A stretch of DNA of 45,667 nt from Gammaproteobacteria bacterium. GTDB lineage: Bacteria > Pseudomonadota > Gammaproteobacteria > GCA-001735895. The translations under genes and the position numbers were made by a program. Shown one piece after another: positions 19,192-27,675 of this stretch. The first letter of the stretch is position 1. Every line of letters begins with the position of its first letter. The notes under the pieces are model-generated. The model did no database searches. It was given only the letters and a program-made list of their open reading frames with translations, and was not told where the DNA came from. The stretch covers positions 1-45,667 of the forward strand of contig JAAEMR010000022.1 of NCBI GenBank assembly GCA_024225395.1, read 5' to 3'.

Positions 19192-19782
19192 ATGCCTAAC
19201 CTATATCAAAAAGCTAGCTATTTAACCAGTGCTTTTGAGCTATCTCAGCTTGTTGAAGACGTCGGGCACGAAATAGCATTTGCCGGACGATCCAATGCAG
19301 GAAAGTCCACCGCTATAAATAGACTGACCAATCAAAAGAACCTTTGTAAGACCAGTAAAACACCCGGACGCACACAATTAATCAACTTTTTTGAACTCGA
19401 TGATGAGCGTAGACTGGTTGATTTACCCGGATATGGTTTTGCCAAAGTTCCGAAAAAACTGCGTCAACACTGGAATACCGTGTTATCCAGTTATTTAGTC
19501 GATCGCAAATCATTGAGCGGCCTGATCATCGTCGTTGATATACGTAGAGGTTTAACCGATCTGGACTGGGGACTTATTGAGTTAATGGATGAACAATTAC
19601 CCATTCATATTCTACTGACCAAAGCAGATAAGCTGAAAAATGATAGCAGAAAAAGAACTGTCATGAAAATTAACCGGGAATTGGGCGGCCAGGATATCAC
19701 TGTGTCTGCATTTTCGGCTTTGAGTGGATTGGGTCTTGATGAATTTGTGGGTTACTGTGATAAGTTGCTTGATGTTGGGTAG
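19192..19782 (+). CDS. engB: Ribosome-biogenesis GTPase EngB (YsxC/YihA)
   Basis: Essential GTPase for assembly of the large ribosomal subunit. G-motifs are AGRSNAGKST (G1), TPGRTQLINF (G2), DLPGYGFA (G3), LLTKADKL (G4) and a SA-like SAFSALSG (G5). The start is taken at ATG 19192 because MPNLYQKASYLTSA aligns with the E. coli N-terminus. A TTG at 19168 in the same frame adds eight residues without improving the match, and neither has an obvious ribosome binding site. The product is 196 aa. It converges on polA; the gap between them holds a small RNA on the opposite strand. Confidence 0.93.
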   Translation: MPNLYQKASYLTSAFELSQLVEDVGHEIAFAGRSNAGKSTAINRLTNQKNLCKTSKTPGRTQLINFFELDDERRLVDLPGYGFAKVPKKLRQHWNTVLSSYLVDRKSLSGLIIVVDIRRGLTDLDWGLIELMDEQLPIHILLTKADKLKNDSRKRTVMKINRELGGQDITVSAFSALSGLGLDEFVGYCDKLLDVG

Positions 19783-19935
19783 TTTCTTGTGAGCATTGCT
19801 CGCTGTTAACTATTTATTTGGAATTTATTATTGCTGGAGCAATATATCTGCACATGGCTTTACAGCATAAGCACATCTGTGGCCAGGCAGCTTTCTTGAC
19901 CATATATGGTTTCTGGGTATAAGGCATCCATGGCC

Positions 19936-19972
19936 AAAAAAAACCCTGGCAGAGACTTAACTGAGCCAGGGT
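19936..19972 (-). terminator. Strong intrinsic terminator of the small RNA
   Basis: On the minus strand, an 8-bp GC-rich stem (ACCCTGGC with GCCAGGGT; 19965-19972 and 19943-19950) closes a 14-nt loop and is followed directly by a run of T. The plus strand has no matching T-run after the hairpin, so the signal is specific for the minus-strand transcript. Confidence 0.88.
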
Positions 19973-20048
19973 CTAAACTCGATCCGGTGGGGTAACCAGA
20001 TCCATCCGTTCAACAGGAGGGAAGAACGAACTTGCGCTGGGCTTTAGC
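19936..20048 (-). ncRNA. Putative Spot 42/ErsA-position small regulatory RNA
   Basis: About 113 nt, transcribed on the polA strand between polA and engB, the locus of Spot 42 in enterics and (as I recall) ErsA in Pseudomonas. A TATAAT -10 lies at 20054-20059, with a predicted start near 20048. Four hairpins can be drawn by eye, 5' to 3': GCGCT/AGCGC (loop AAAGCCC); a 7-bp stem (20024-20030 with 20005-20011) presenting the 12-nt loop UUCCCUCCUGUU; an 8-bp stem (19995-20002 with 19981-19988) presenting UACCCC; and an intrinsic terminator. The CCCUCC loop is complementary to Shine-Dalgarno sequences. Sequence identity to Spot 42 is not evident, so homology rests on position and architecture. Confidence 0.75.
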
Positions 20049-20053
20049 GCATA

Positions 20054-20080
20054 ATTATATGACCAAACCATTTATTCAAG
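20054..20080 (-). promoter_or_regulatory. Promoter of the polA-engB small RNA
   Basis: A perfect TATAAT -10 is at 20054-20059 on the minus strand. Upstream, CTTGAA or CCTTGA at 15-16 bases is the only -35-like sequence, so the -35 is weak and an activator or alternative factor could be needed. Confidence 0.5.
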
Positions 20081-20156
20081 GTTCCTTCATATACTTTAGT
20101 TATAGTCATTTATTTATATTTTTCAGTTTTACCCGATAATCGGCACTATTTTACCT

Positions 20157-22856
20157 CTAATGTGCTTCATTCCAGCTATCCCCGACTCCTGCATCAACTT
20201 CAAGCGAAACTGATAATTCTGCAGCCGATGTCATCAGAGCAGACAATTTTTCCCGGTAATACTCTATTTCATTTTGCTTAACTTCAAACACCAGTTCATC
20301 ATGAACTTGCATAATCATTCTGGCCTGATCACCTTCACTGCTTAACCATTGATCAACCGTGATCATCGCCCGTTTGATAATATCTGCAGCTGTACCCTGC
20401 ATCGGAGCATTGATCGCTGTTCTTTCTGCATATTGTCTACGTTGTGCATTCCGTGATTTAAGTTCCGGCAGGTATAGCCTTCTACCATAAACCGTTTCCA
20501 CATAACCCATCTGATGCGCTTTTTCACGTGTTTCATCCATATAGTTTTTTACACCCGGATAACGTTCAAAATACAGGTCGACATACTTTTGTGCTTCACT
20601 TCGACCGATATTGAGTTGCTTACCCAGACCAAAGGCCGACATTCCATAAATTAATCCAAAGTTGATCGCTTTTGCGGCCCGGCGCTGTTCGGTAGAAACC
20701 AGCTCATTAGAAATAGCAAAAACTTCTGCCGCTGTTGCCCGGTGCACGTCCAGGCCCTGAGCAAAAGCTGCTAGCAGGCTTTCATCCCCGGAAAGGTGAG
20801 CCATGATACGCAATTCTATCTGAGAATAATCCAGAGCCATTATCTTATAGCCTTCAGGAGCAATGAAAGCTTCACGAATTCGCCGGCCCTGTTCAGTTCT
20901 AATCGGGATATTCTGTAAATTTGGACTGGATGAAGACAACCTTCCCGTTGATGCAACAGCCTGGTGATAGGAAGTATGAATTCTGCCCGTGTGTAAATTG
21001 ACCTGTTGTGGCAGTTTATCAATATAGGTGGTTTTAAGTTTATTCAGGCTTCTATGTTCCAACAATAACCTTGGAATATCATGATCTCTGGCCAACTCTT
21101 CCAGAACATCTTCTGCTGTTGAAGGTTGTCCCTTCGGTGTCTTACGAATAACTGGTAATTCCAGCTTTTCAAATAAGATGACCTGTATCTGTTTTGGCGA
21201 ACTCAAATTAAAGCTCTCTCCCGCCAGTTCAAAAATTGTTCCCTGAATCGTATCCAGTAAATGGTCAACTTCCTGGGCCTGCTTTTCCAACAGCCCCTGA
21301 TCAAGACAAACACCGTTTTGTTCTATGCGTGCCAGCACCGGTATCAATGGCATTTCAATATCCTGATAAACCTTGAGTAAGGATTTTTCCTGTTTCAACT
21401 GGTCAAACATTGCCTGGTGTAACTGCAAAGTGACATCAGCATCTTCACTGGCATAAGGGACTGCCATCTCCAGATCGACCTGATCAAAGCTGACCTGCTT
21501 GGCACCTTTTCCGGCTACATTTTCAAAATGGATGGTCTTTCTATTCAGGTAAAACTCGGCCAGGTCATCCATGTTGTGTCGTGTTGCCGTCGAGTTTAAA
21601 ACATAGGATTGCAACATCGTATCATGTTGAATACCTTTTAAATTGATCCCGTATTTTTTGAAAATATGATGTTCATATTTTATATTTTGGCCCACTTTAC
21701 CAATTTGGGAGTTTTCCAGAATGGGTTTAAGCGCTTCCAGAACCTTTTCCCTGTTCAATTGCTCTGGTGCGCCTGAGTAACTGTGTGTCAGCGGGATATA
21801 ACAGGCTTTGTTTGCTTCTGTGCACAGTGATAAACCTACAATTTCGGCGTCCATGTAATTAATACTGGTAGTTTCAGTATCAATTGCAAATAACTCAACC
21901 GAAGAAATTTCTTTTAGCCAACGATCAAAAGAGGCTTGTTCCAGTACCATTTCATAATCACCGACTGGAGCTTCCTCAACCTCTTCAATCTCAAAACCTT
22001 CTGATTCCAGTTCATCCAGCCAACGTTTAAATTCGAATTGCTGGTAATAATCACTCAGTGCTTTTACATCTATTTCCTGCTGGCGTAGATCTTCTATTTC
22101 AAAATCGAGCTCTACATCCCGTTTGATGGTAGCCAATTCATAAGACATGGGTAAAAAATCCAGCGATGCTCGAAGATTTTCACCGATTTTTCCTTTGAAG
22201 CTTTCAGCATTATCGATCACATTTTGTAACGTTCCATATTCATTTAGCCATTTACTGGCTGTTTTCGGTCCTACTTTAGGCACGCCTGGAATGTTATCGG
22301 AGGTATCACCCATTAATGCCAGGTAATCTATAATCTGATCCGGTTTTACCTGAAACTTTTCAACGACCATGTTTTCATCCATCAGCACATTATTCATTGT
22401 GTTAATTAAGGTCACATGTTCGTTCACCAGCTGAGCCATATCCTTATCGCCCGTGGAAACCAGTACCTGAAATCCCTGTTCTGCAGCCAGTTTGGCCAGG
22501 GTACCTATCACATCATCGGCTTCAACATTATCAACGATTACCAAAGGCAGACCTTGCGCCTTGATAATGTTATGCAAAGGTTCTATCTGCACACGTAAAT
22601 CATCCGGCATGGGTGGCCGATTGGCTTTATAGTCCTGATAGATATCATTTCTGAAGGTTTTTCCCCTGGCATCGAAGATAACGCCGATGAAATCCGGGTT
22701 TTCATCCAGCATCAATTTCCGCAACATATTTAAAACACCATAGATAGCGCCCGTGGGATGACCATTACTGATCAACGGAGGCAGGCCATGAAATGCACGA
22801 AACAGGTATGAACTGCCATCGACTAACACCAGTTTTTTTCTTTTCTCTTCTTTCAT
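20157..22856 (-). CDS. polA: DNA polymerase I
   Basis: Repair and Okazaki-fragment polymerase with all three activities. The 5' nuclease domain (about 1-290) begins KLVLVDGSSYLFRAFHGLPPL. The 3'-5' proofreading domain is active: Asp326/Glu328 in FAIDTETTS, and a later ASEDADVTLQLH. The polymerase domain has motif A with Asp676 (MALDYSQIELRI), motif B (RRAAKAINFGLIYGMS) and motif C with Asp853 (QVHDELVFE). The 899-aa length is typical. Its start is 55 bases from the divergent LOG-family gene. Downstream on the same strand follows the small RNA; whether polA has its own terminator first is unclear, since no hairpin lies in between. Confidence 0.98.
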   Translation of the reverse strand: MKEEKRKKLVLVDGSSYLFRAFHGLPPLISNGHPTGAIYGVLNMLRKLMLDENPDFIGVIFDARGKTFRNDIYQDYKANRPPMPDDLRVQIEPLHNIIKAQGLPLVIVDNVEADDVIGTLAKLAAEQGFQVLVSTGDKDMAQLVNEHVTLINTMNNVLMDENMVVEKFQVKPDQIIDYLALMGDTSDNIPGVPKVGPKTASKWLNEYGTLQNVIDNAESFKGKIGENLRASLDFLPMSYELATIKRDVELDFEIEDLRQQEIDVKALSDYYQQFEFKRWLDELESEGFEIEEVEEAPVGDYEMVLEQASFDRWLKEISSVELFAIDTETTSINYMDAEIVGLSLCTEANKACYIPLTHSYSGAPEQLNREKVLEALKPILENSQIGKVGQNIKYEHHIFKKYGINLKGIQHDTMLQSYVLNSTATRHNMDDLAEFYLNRKTIHFENVAGKGAKQVSFDQVDLEMAVPYASEDADVTLQLHQAMFDQLKQEKSLLKVYQDIEMPLIPVLARIEQNGVCLDQGLLEKQAQEVDHLLDTIQGTIFELAGESFNLSSPKQIQVILFEKLELPVIRKTPKGQPSTAEDVLEELARDHDIPRLLLEHRSLNKLKTTYIDKLPQQVNLHTGRIHTSYHQAVASTGRLSSSSPNLQNIPIRTEQGRRIREAFIAPEGYKIMALDYSQIELRIMAHLSGDESLLAAFAQGLDVHRATAAEVFAISNELVSTEQRRAAKAINFGLIYGMSAFGLGKQLNIGRSEAQKYVDLYFERYPGVKNYMDETREKAHQMGYVETVYGRRLYLPELKSRNAQRRQYAERTAINAPMQGTAADIIKRAMITVDQWLSSEGDQARMIMQVHDELVFEVKQNEIEYYREKLSALMTSAAELSVSLEVDAGVGDSWNEAH

Positions 22857-22911
22857 ATGAATAAGTTACAATTGAATATTGGAAATTTTAATGTCTGGGC
22901 AGAATACCTGA

Positions 22912-23637
22912 ATGAATAATAAAAACACAGTTAAGAGCAAGGATGATATCGCTTATATTGAATCCACTCTGACCCGGGAATCGTGGAAAATTTTTCAAAT
23001 CATGGCAGAGTTTGTGGATGGTTTTGAAAACCTGGCCTGTATCAAACCTTCCGTCAGTATTTTTGGTTCTTCTCGAACTGATCCAAACCATGCTTATTTC
23101 AAAAAAGCAGAAATTATTGCGCGATTATTATCGGATGCAGGGTTTTCTGTAGTCAGTGGTGGCGGGCCCGGTATTATGGAAGCGGCAAATAAAGGGGCGT
23201 TTGCTGGAAAGTCTTCCAGTATCGGGTTGAATATTCAATTACCCCATGAACAAACCACTAATGAATACCAGGATATTTCACTAAATTTCCGTCATTTCTT
23301 TACTCGTAAAGTGATGTTTTTAAAATATGCCACTGCCTATATCGTTTTGCCCGGCGGATTTGGAACTCTGGATGAAATGGCTGAAATTCTAACCCTGGTT
23401 CAAACAGGGAAAACACGAAAGATTCCTATTATTCTGGTCGAGTCAAAATTCTGGTCTGGTTTAATTGACTGGTTCAAAAATACTTTGGCTGAAGAAGGCA
23501 CTATCAGTAAATCCGATCTCGATTTAATTAAGATTATCGATGACCCGCAGGAAGCGGTAAATTCTATTTTTGACTATTACCGTAGCAGAACTTTTGAACC
23601 CTCTGCCGAAGAAAAAGAACGTATGCTGCAATTGTAG
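22912..23637 (+). CDS. LOG-family (TIGR00730) nucleotide phosphoribohydrolase-like protein
   Basis: Rossmann-fold protein of the lysine-decarboxylase-like/LOG group, which hydrolyses nucleoside 5'-monophosphates (cytokinin-type or PpnN-type activity). It has GGGPGIMEAANKGAF (about 84-98) and the catalytic PGGFGTLDE (147-155) preceded by FTRKVMFLKYA, carrying the conserved Arg. The 241-aa length fits the larger bacterial LOG proteins. The true substrate is not predictable; a housekeeping role in purine nucleotide salvage is the usual proposal. It is transcribed away from polA and converges with mnmE across a 27-base gap. It is the only plus-strand gene in the polA-to-rpmH block. Confidence 0.88.
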   Translation: MNNKNTVKSKDDIAYIESTLTRESWKIFQIMAEFVDGFENLACIKPSVSIFGSSRTDPNHAYFKKAEIIARLLSDAGFSVVSGGGPGIMEAANKGAFAGKSSSIGLNIQLPHEQTTNEYQDISLNFRHFFTRKVMFLKYATAYIVLPGGFGTLDEMAEILTLVQTGKTRKIPIILVESKFWSGLIDWFKNTLAEEGTISKSDLDLIKIIDDPQEAVNSIFDYYRSRTFEPSAEEKERMLQL

Positions 23638-23664
23638 TTTTACATAACTACTCAGAGAGTTTTA

Positions 23665-24996
23665 TTACTTTCCGACACAGAAGCTGGAGAATATTTTCCC
23701 CAGTAAATCTTCAGTGGTGAATTCACCGGTGATTTGATTCAGTGCCTGCTGAGAAAAACGTAAATCTTCAGCCATTAATTCGCCGGACTGAGTTTGTTCA
23801 AAAATAGACTTCGCATGATGTAAACTGGTTAAACTTGCTTTTAACGCTTCAACATGCCTTTTGCGGGCAATGAAAGTGGATTGATTTTGATTATAATCTG
23901 CGTAATTTTTAGTCAATAACTCAATCACATCATCAATACCTTCACCATTTTTAGTGGAGATTAAACACTCGGTAATGGTTTTTTTCTGCTTGGCGTTTAT
24001 CAGGTCTGATTTTGTGTATAGACGCAATAAATGGGCTTCACTCAAACGTGCTTCAATTTTTTCATCTTCTGCTGAATACCCTTTTGAAGCATCGATCAAT
24101 AACAGCACTACATCTGCTTTTTCTATTTCATGCCAGGCTCGTTTTATGCCTTCCTGTTCTATTGGATCAGTCGAATCCCTTAATCCGGCAGTATCGATGA
24201 TTTTTACCGGAACTCCTTTTAACGCAATATGCTCTCTGATGACATCCCGGGTCGTGCCTTCAATATCAGTCACGATGGCAGCATCGTAGCCGGCCAGGTA
24301 ATTCAGTAAACTGGATTTACCTGCATTGGGACGACCGGCAATGGCAAGTGTCATGCCCTCGTTTAATATCCTGCCTTTTTCAGCTTCGGTCAGAATGTAT
24401 AAATTACTGTCTATAATTTCCTGAATTTTAAGCTGGATGTCCGATTCTGCCAGAAAATCAATTTCCTCTTCTGCAAAATCGAGTGCCGCTTCAACATAAG
24501 CCCGTAAGTTGATGATGGATTCAACCAGTGTATGAATTTGATGTGAAAAAACACCCTGTAAAGATCGCATCGCAGCACGGGCTGCCGCCTGGCTACCGGA
24601 TTCAATTAAATCTGCGATAGCTTCTGCCTGAGTTAAATCCAGTTTGTCATTATGAAAAGCACGCTCTGAGAATTCACCCGCATGCGCTAGCCTGGCTCCC
24701 AGTTCACAAACTCGACTGAGCAACATGTCCTGTAACACTACGCCACCATGACCCTGCAGCTCTACAACATCTTCACCGGTAAAAGAATGGGGCGACTTAA
24801 AATACAGCACAATGCCATGATCAAGCTGTTGATCATCAGCATCATAAAATTTACGGAAGTGTGTTGAAGATACTTTTAAGGTGGATTTAGTTAAGGTTTC
24901 GGTAATGGAAAGAGCTTTATTTCCGGATAACCTGATAATACCAATGCCACCTGCACCCGGGGGTGTTGCTATGGCGGCAATGGTATCTTGTGACAT
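23665..24996 (-). CDS. mnmE: tRNA-modifying GTPase MnmE (TrmE)
   Basis: With MnmG it installs the (carboxymethyl)aminomethyl group on U34 of tRNAs. The N-terminal folate-binding domain (1-118) contains TIAAIATPPGAGGIGIIRLSG. The inserted G domain has GRPNAGKSS (Lys227), a G2 loop EGTTRD, DTAGLRD and TKSD. The helical domain ends in CVGK (Cys440), the family-specific C-terminal motif. The 443-aa length is close to E. coli (454). It lies 19 bases after yidC, in the usual rpmH-rnpA-yidD-yidC-mnmE order. mnmG (gidA) and the parAB genes that often follow are not in this window. Confidence 0.98.
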   Translation of the reverse strand: MSQDTIAAIATPPGAGGIGIIRLSGNKALSITETLTKSTLKVSSTHFRKFYDADDQQLDHGIVLYFKSPHSFTGEDVVELQGHGGVVLQDMLLSRVCELGARLAHAGEFSERAFHNDKLDLTQAEAIADLIESGSQAAARAAMRSLQGVFSHQIHTLVESIINLRAYVEAALDFAEEEIDFLAESDIQLKIQEIIDSNLYILTEAEKGRILNEGMTLAIAGRPNAGKSSLLNYLAGYDAAIVTDIEGTTRDVIREHIALKGVPVKIIDTAGLRDSTDPIEQEGIKRAWHEIEKADVVLLLIDASKGYSAEDEKIEARLSEAHLLRLYTKSDLINAKQKKTITECLISTKNGEGIDDVIELLTKNYADYNQNQSTFIARKRHVEALKASLTSLHHAKSIFEQTQSGELMAEDLRFSQQALNQITGEFTTEDLLGKIFSSFCVGK

Positions 24997-25015
24997 TGAT
25001 ATTTTTAATGAGGCG

Positions 25016-26686
25016 TTACTTTTCTTCGCCGGAATCTATACGTTTGGTAATAACCCACTGCTGGGAAATAGTCAGGATATTATTTGATACCCAGTATAAA
25101 ACCAGTCCGGCAGGGAAAAAGGCAAAAAATACGGTGAACACCAGGGGCAGAGCCATCATCATTTTAGCCTGCACAGGATCAGCCATCGGTGTCGGGCTTA
25201 GTTTTTGCTGGATAATCATGCTAATTCCCATAATAACCGGCAAAATATAATAGGGGTCCATGACCGACAAATCCTGTATCCAGAAAATAAACGGTGCCTG
25301 GCGCAAATCAACACTTTCTAACAATGCCCAGTACAGTGCGATAAATACCGGCATTTGCACAAGCATCGGCAAACAACCACCCATCGGGTTAATTTTTTCT
25401 GTTTTGTAAAGTTCCATCATCGCCTTGTTCATCTGTTGGCGATCATCTCCATAGCGCTCTTTTAATGCTTTTAGGCGTGGCCCGACTTTACGCATTCTGG
25501 CCATGGATTTATAACTTTTTTCCGACAGTTTATAAAAGATAGCTTTGACGGTCAGGGTAAGAAGGATAATGGCTAATCCCCAGTTTCCTACAATGTCATA
25601 AAAGAATGATAACAACCAGTAAAGTGGCTTGGATAAGAAAGTTAATGCTCCATAATCAACCGTTAAATCCAGTCCCGGAGAAATTTCTTCTAATCGATTA
25701 ACCAGTTTTGGTCCACCAAATAGCTGGCTATTAAATTCACCTTCTGAACCGGCACTAATCTGTTGATTGTCAGAACGCATACCGATGGTGTAAGTGGCAG
25801 GGTAACGTTTGGTATTTGCGATAGAATACAGAAGATTTTTTTCTTCCGGTTTAGCTATCCAGGCTGTCAAAAAGTAATGATGGATCATGGCCGCCCAACC
25901 ACCGGAAGATTCCAGTTGAAAAGCTTTTTCTTCCATGTCATCAAAATCTATTTTTTCATATTTTATTTCATCGTTATAAACAACCGCACCGGTGTAAGTA
26001 TAAAGTAGCTTACTGGTTTCTAGCGGGCGTGAACGTTGTAATTGACGATACTGACTACCAACCCATTCAGTATTAGATTGATTAATAACCCGGTGATTCA
26101 GGTTGATTAGATAATCACCACGTTTAAATTCATAAGTTTTAATAACCTGTATGCCACCTTCATTCCACTGAAAGGGGACTCTCAATACATCAGCGGATTC
26201 TTCCATCACATAGCTGTCTTCAGCCGTAGTAAATGAACTGTAATGCGTGGGCGCTGCACTGGCAGAGGACCTTAATCCATTTTGCACCAGGTAAACGGAA
26301 TCCGCTTGACTATGAACTAACTCCAGATACTCATTCGGGTGCTCCAAATCAACCGGATAATTCTTTAATTTCAAAGATTTTATGACACCACCCAAAGTAT
26401 CAATCTGGGCTTCAAATACATCTGTTTCTATATAAATCAGTTTACCGCTGTTATTTGCAGCATTGTTACTCGAATCAGGGCTTACTTCATTTTGAATATT
26501 AGCCAGTTCGGGAAGATCATTCGCTATCTGCGAAGTTTGTGGAGCTGAAGATAGAGCTGATGATGATTGTTGCTGTTGTTGAACAACAGGTTCGGGTTGC
26601 GGGCCGTAATCGGCTTTCCACTGCTCCCAGATGAGTAATCCAACAAATGCTAAAGCTGCATAAAGAAAAAGTCTTGAATTATCCAT
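25016..26686 (-). CDS. yidC: Membrane protein insertase YidC
   Basis: Inserts proteins into the inner membrane alone or with SecYEG. The N-terminal signal-anchor (about 5-22, MDNSRLFLYAALAF) is followed by a Gln/Ser-rich linker and a large periplasmic beta domain (about 55-330). Five transmembrane segments (about 345-545) include GNWGLAIILLTLTVKAIFYKLS with the hydrophilic-groove Lys, and MGGCLPMLVQMPVFIALYW. The 556-aa length and long periplasmic domain are the gram-negative form. Upstream it is 20 bases from yidD, and downstream 19 bases from mnmE, so all are probably co-transcribed from rpmH. Confidence 0.98.
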   Translation of the reverse strand: MDNSRLFLYAALAFVGLLIWEQWKADYGPQPEPVVQQQQQSSSALSSAPQTSQIANDLPELANIQNEVSPDSSNNAANNSGKLIYIETDVFEAQIDTLGGVIKSLKLKNYPVDLEHPNEYLELVHSQADSVYLVQNGLRSSASAAPTHYSSFTTAEDSYVMEESADVLRVPFQWNEGGIQVIKTYEFKRGDYLINLNHRVINQSNTEWVGSQYRQLQRSRPLETSKLLYTYTGAVVYNDEIKYEKIDFDDMEEKAFQLESSGGWAAMIHHYFLTAWIAKPEEKNLLYSIANTKRYPATYTIGMRSDNQQISAGSEGEFNSQLFGGPKLVNRLEEISPGLDLTVDYGALTFLSKPLYWLLSFFYDIVGNWGLAIILLTLTVKAIFYKLSEKSYKSMARMRKVGPRLKALKERYGDDRQQMNKAMMELYKTEKINPMGGCLPMLVQMPVFIALYWALLESVDLRQAPFIFWIQDLSVMDPYYILPVIMGISMIIQQKLSPTPMADPVQAKMMMALPLVFTVFFAFFPAGLVLYWVSNNILTISQQWVITKRIDSGEEK

Positions 26687-26706
26687 AGTAGTCTGTGTTG
26701 TAATAA

Positions 26707-26925
26707 TTAATGTTTAGGTGGAACCGGGTGGTAACCGCATTTCCCCCAGGGATGGCAGGAAAATATTCTTTTTATAGCTAACCATCCACCTTTCAACGCA
26801 CCAAAACGCTCTAAAGCTTCAATTGCATATTCAGAACAGGTAGGAGTATAACGGCAGCGACTGACTAAAAAAGGACTTATCGCGTAGCGGTAAAAACGAA
26901 TTGGCAATATTAAAAGTTTTCGCAT
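26707..26925 (-). CDS. yidD: Membrane protein insertion efficiency factor YidD
   Basis: Small membrane-associated protein that helps YidC-dependent insertion. The 72-aa sequence has the full family pattern: [13 protein letters not shown], then [15 protein letters not shown] with its cysteines, GGWLAIKRI and CHPWG-CGYHPVP. It overlaps the end of rnpA by 16 bases, which implies translational coupling. Assignment is unambiguous. Confidence 0.97.
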   Translation of the reverse strand: MRKLLILPIRFYRYAISPFLVSRCRYTPTCSEYAIEALERFGALKGGWLAIKRIFSCHPWGKCGYHPVPPKH

Positions 26926-27278
26926 TGTTTGATCACTTTACGCCAATGTTTATCCAGTCTCGCAAAAATTTGTTGGTTGGTTAAGCGCAAAATTTTAAAG
27001 CGTACCATTACAACTATATCTGTAGCTGGTAATTCGTTTTGATGTAAACGAAAGCTCTCTCTTAACAGGCGCTTAATCCTGTTTCTATCAACGGCACGTT
27101 TTAATTGCTTTTTCGCAACTGCAAAACCTATTCGAGCAGTTGATCCCTGTTGTTTTCCTATCAATAAGGTAAAACAGTCATCTGATACTCGAATATTATT
27201 GTTAAAAACTTGCTTGTATTCACCGCTAAGGGTGAGCCTGGATGACCTGGAGAAAGATTCTCCAGCCCTGGTTTCCAT
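26910..27278 (-). CDS. rnpA: Ribonuclease P protein component
   Basis: Protein cofactor of the RNA enzyme that trims tRNA 5' ends. The basic signature [20 protein letters not shown] includes the RNR motif, preceded by a hydrophobic strand, FTLLIGK. Length is 122 aa. The start ATG lies three bases after the rpmH stop, so the two are coupled. The first residues (METRAGES) replace the usual short N-terminus and are unremarkable. The rnpB RNA gene is not in the window. Confidence 0.97.
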   Translation of the reverse strand: METRAGESFSRSSRLTLSGEYKQVFNNNIRVSDDCFTLLIGKQQGSTARIGFAVAKKQLKRAVDRNRIKRLLRESFRLHQNELPATDIVVMVRFKILRLTNQQIFARLDKHWRKVIKQCENF

Positions 27279-27281
27279 GGC

Positions 27282-27416
27282 TTAAGGCGTTAAACGCGCC
27301 CTACCCTTTGCTCTTCTTGCCTTGATAACAAGACGTCCGCCACGGGTTTGCATGCGTGCACGAAAACCATGGGTTCTAGCACGTTTTAGTTTACTAGGTT
27401 GAAATGTACGTTTCAT
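27282..27416 (-). CDS. rpmH: 50S ribosomal protein L34
   Basis: 44-aa, very basic ribosomal protein beginning [19 protein letters not shown], with the conserved MQTRGGRLV and a final RLTP. This is the exact length and pattern of bacterial L34. A GAGAA ribosome binding site precedes the ATG. It is the first gene of the rpmH-rnpA-yidD-yidC-mnmE operon. Confidence 0.98.
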   Translation of the reverse strand: MKRTFQPSKLKRARTHGFRARMQTRGGRLVIKARRAKGRARLTP

Positions 27417-27462
27417 ATTAAATTCTCACACTGATCAGTTGCCTTAAAAAGGCAGGCGCGAC

Positions 27463-27491
27463 ACGATACTGATAAGTTCACCATTCGTCAA
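27463..27491 (-). promoter_or_regulatory. Sigma-70 promoter of rpmH operon
   Basis: On the minus strand TTGACG (27486-27491) and TATCGT (27463-27468) are 17 bases apart, a good housekeeping pair. The start would be near 27456, giving a leader of about 40 bases. That leader contains a small inverted repeat GCCTT-TTT-AAGGC (27441-27453) that could form a hairpin before the ribosome binding site. Confidence 0.65.
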
Positions 27492-27541
27492 TATTATTCG
27501 ACACTTATGTTGTTAAATATTAAAAAAATAGCAAAATAATT

Positions 27542-27570
27542 TTGCACGACCTGTGGATAAGTACGATAAT
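27542..27570 (+). promoter_or_regulatory. Probable dnaA promoter with DnaA box in the spacer
   Basis: TTGCAC (27542-27547) and GATAAT (27565-27570) are 17 bases apart on the plus strand. The spacer contains a perfect DnaA box (27552-27560, TGTGGATAA). The start would be near 27577, with a leader of about 100 bases before the TTG start of dnaA. The -35 matches the consensus at only three positions. Confidence 0.45.
27552..27560 (-). promoter_or_regulatory. DnaA box upstream of dnaA
   Basis: TGTGGATAA is the exact complement of the high-affinity DnaA box TTATCCACA. It is the only perfect box in the rpmH-dnaA gap and probably serves DnaA autoregulation. Confidence 0.75.
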
Positions 27571-27675
27571 AGTCACCTGGTCTGAATAAAATCAATATTA
27601 ATGATATTTATCGCTGCATTTTGTTTATAGCTTACAGACGTCTTCTATTAAAATAACTAAACAGGATAACAAAGC

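Noticed and set aside
20525-20540. CACGTG-containing sequence inside polA as a third parS site
   Set aside because: The flanks (TTTTT on one side, TTTCA on the other) break the palindrome at several positions, so it does not fit the consensus.
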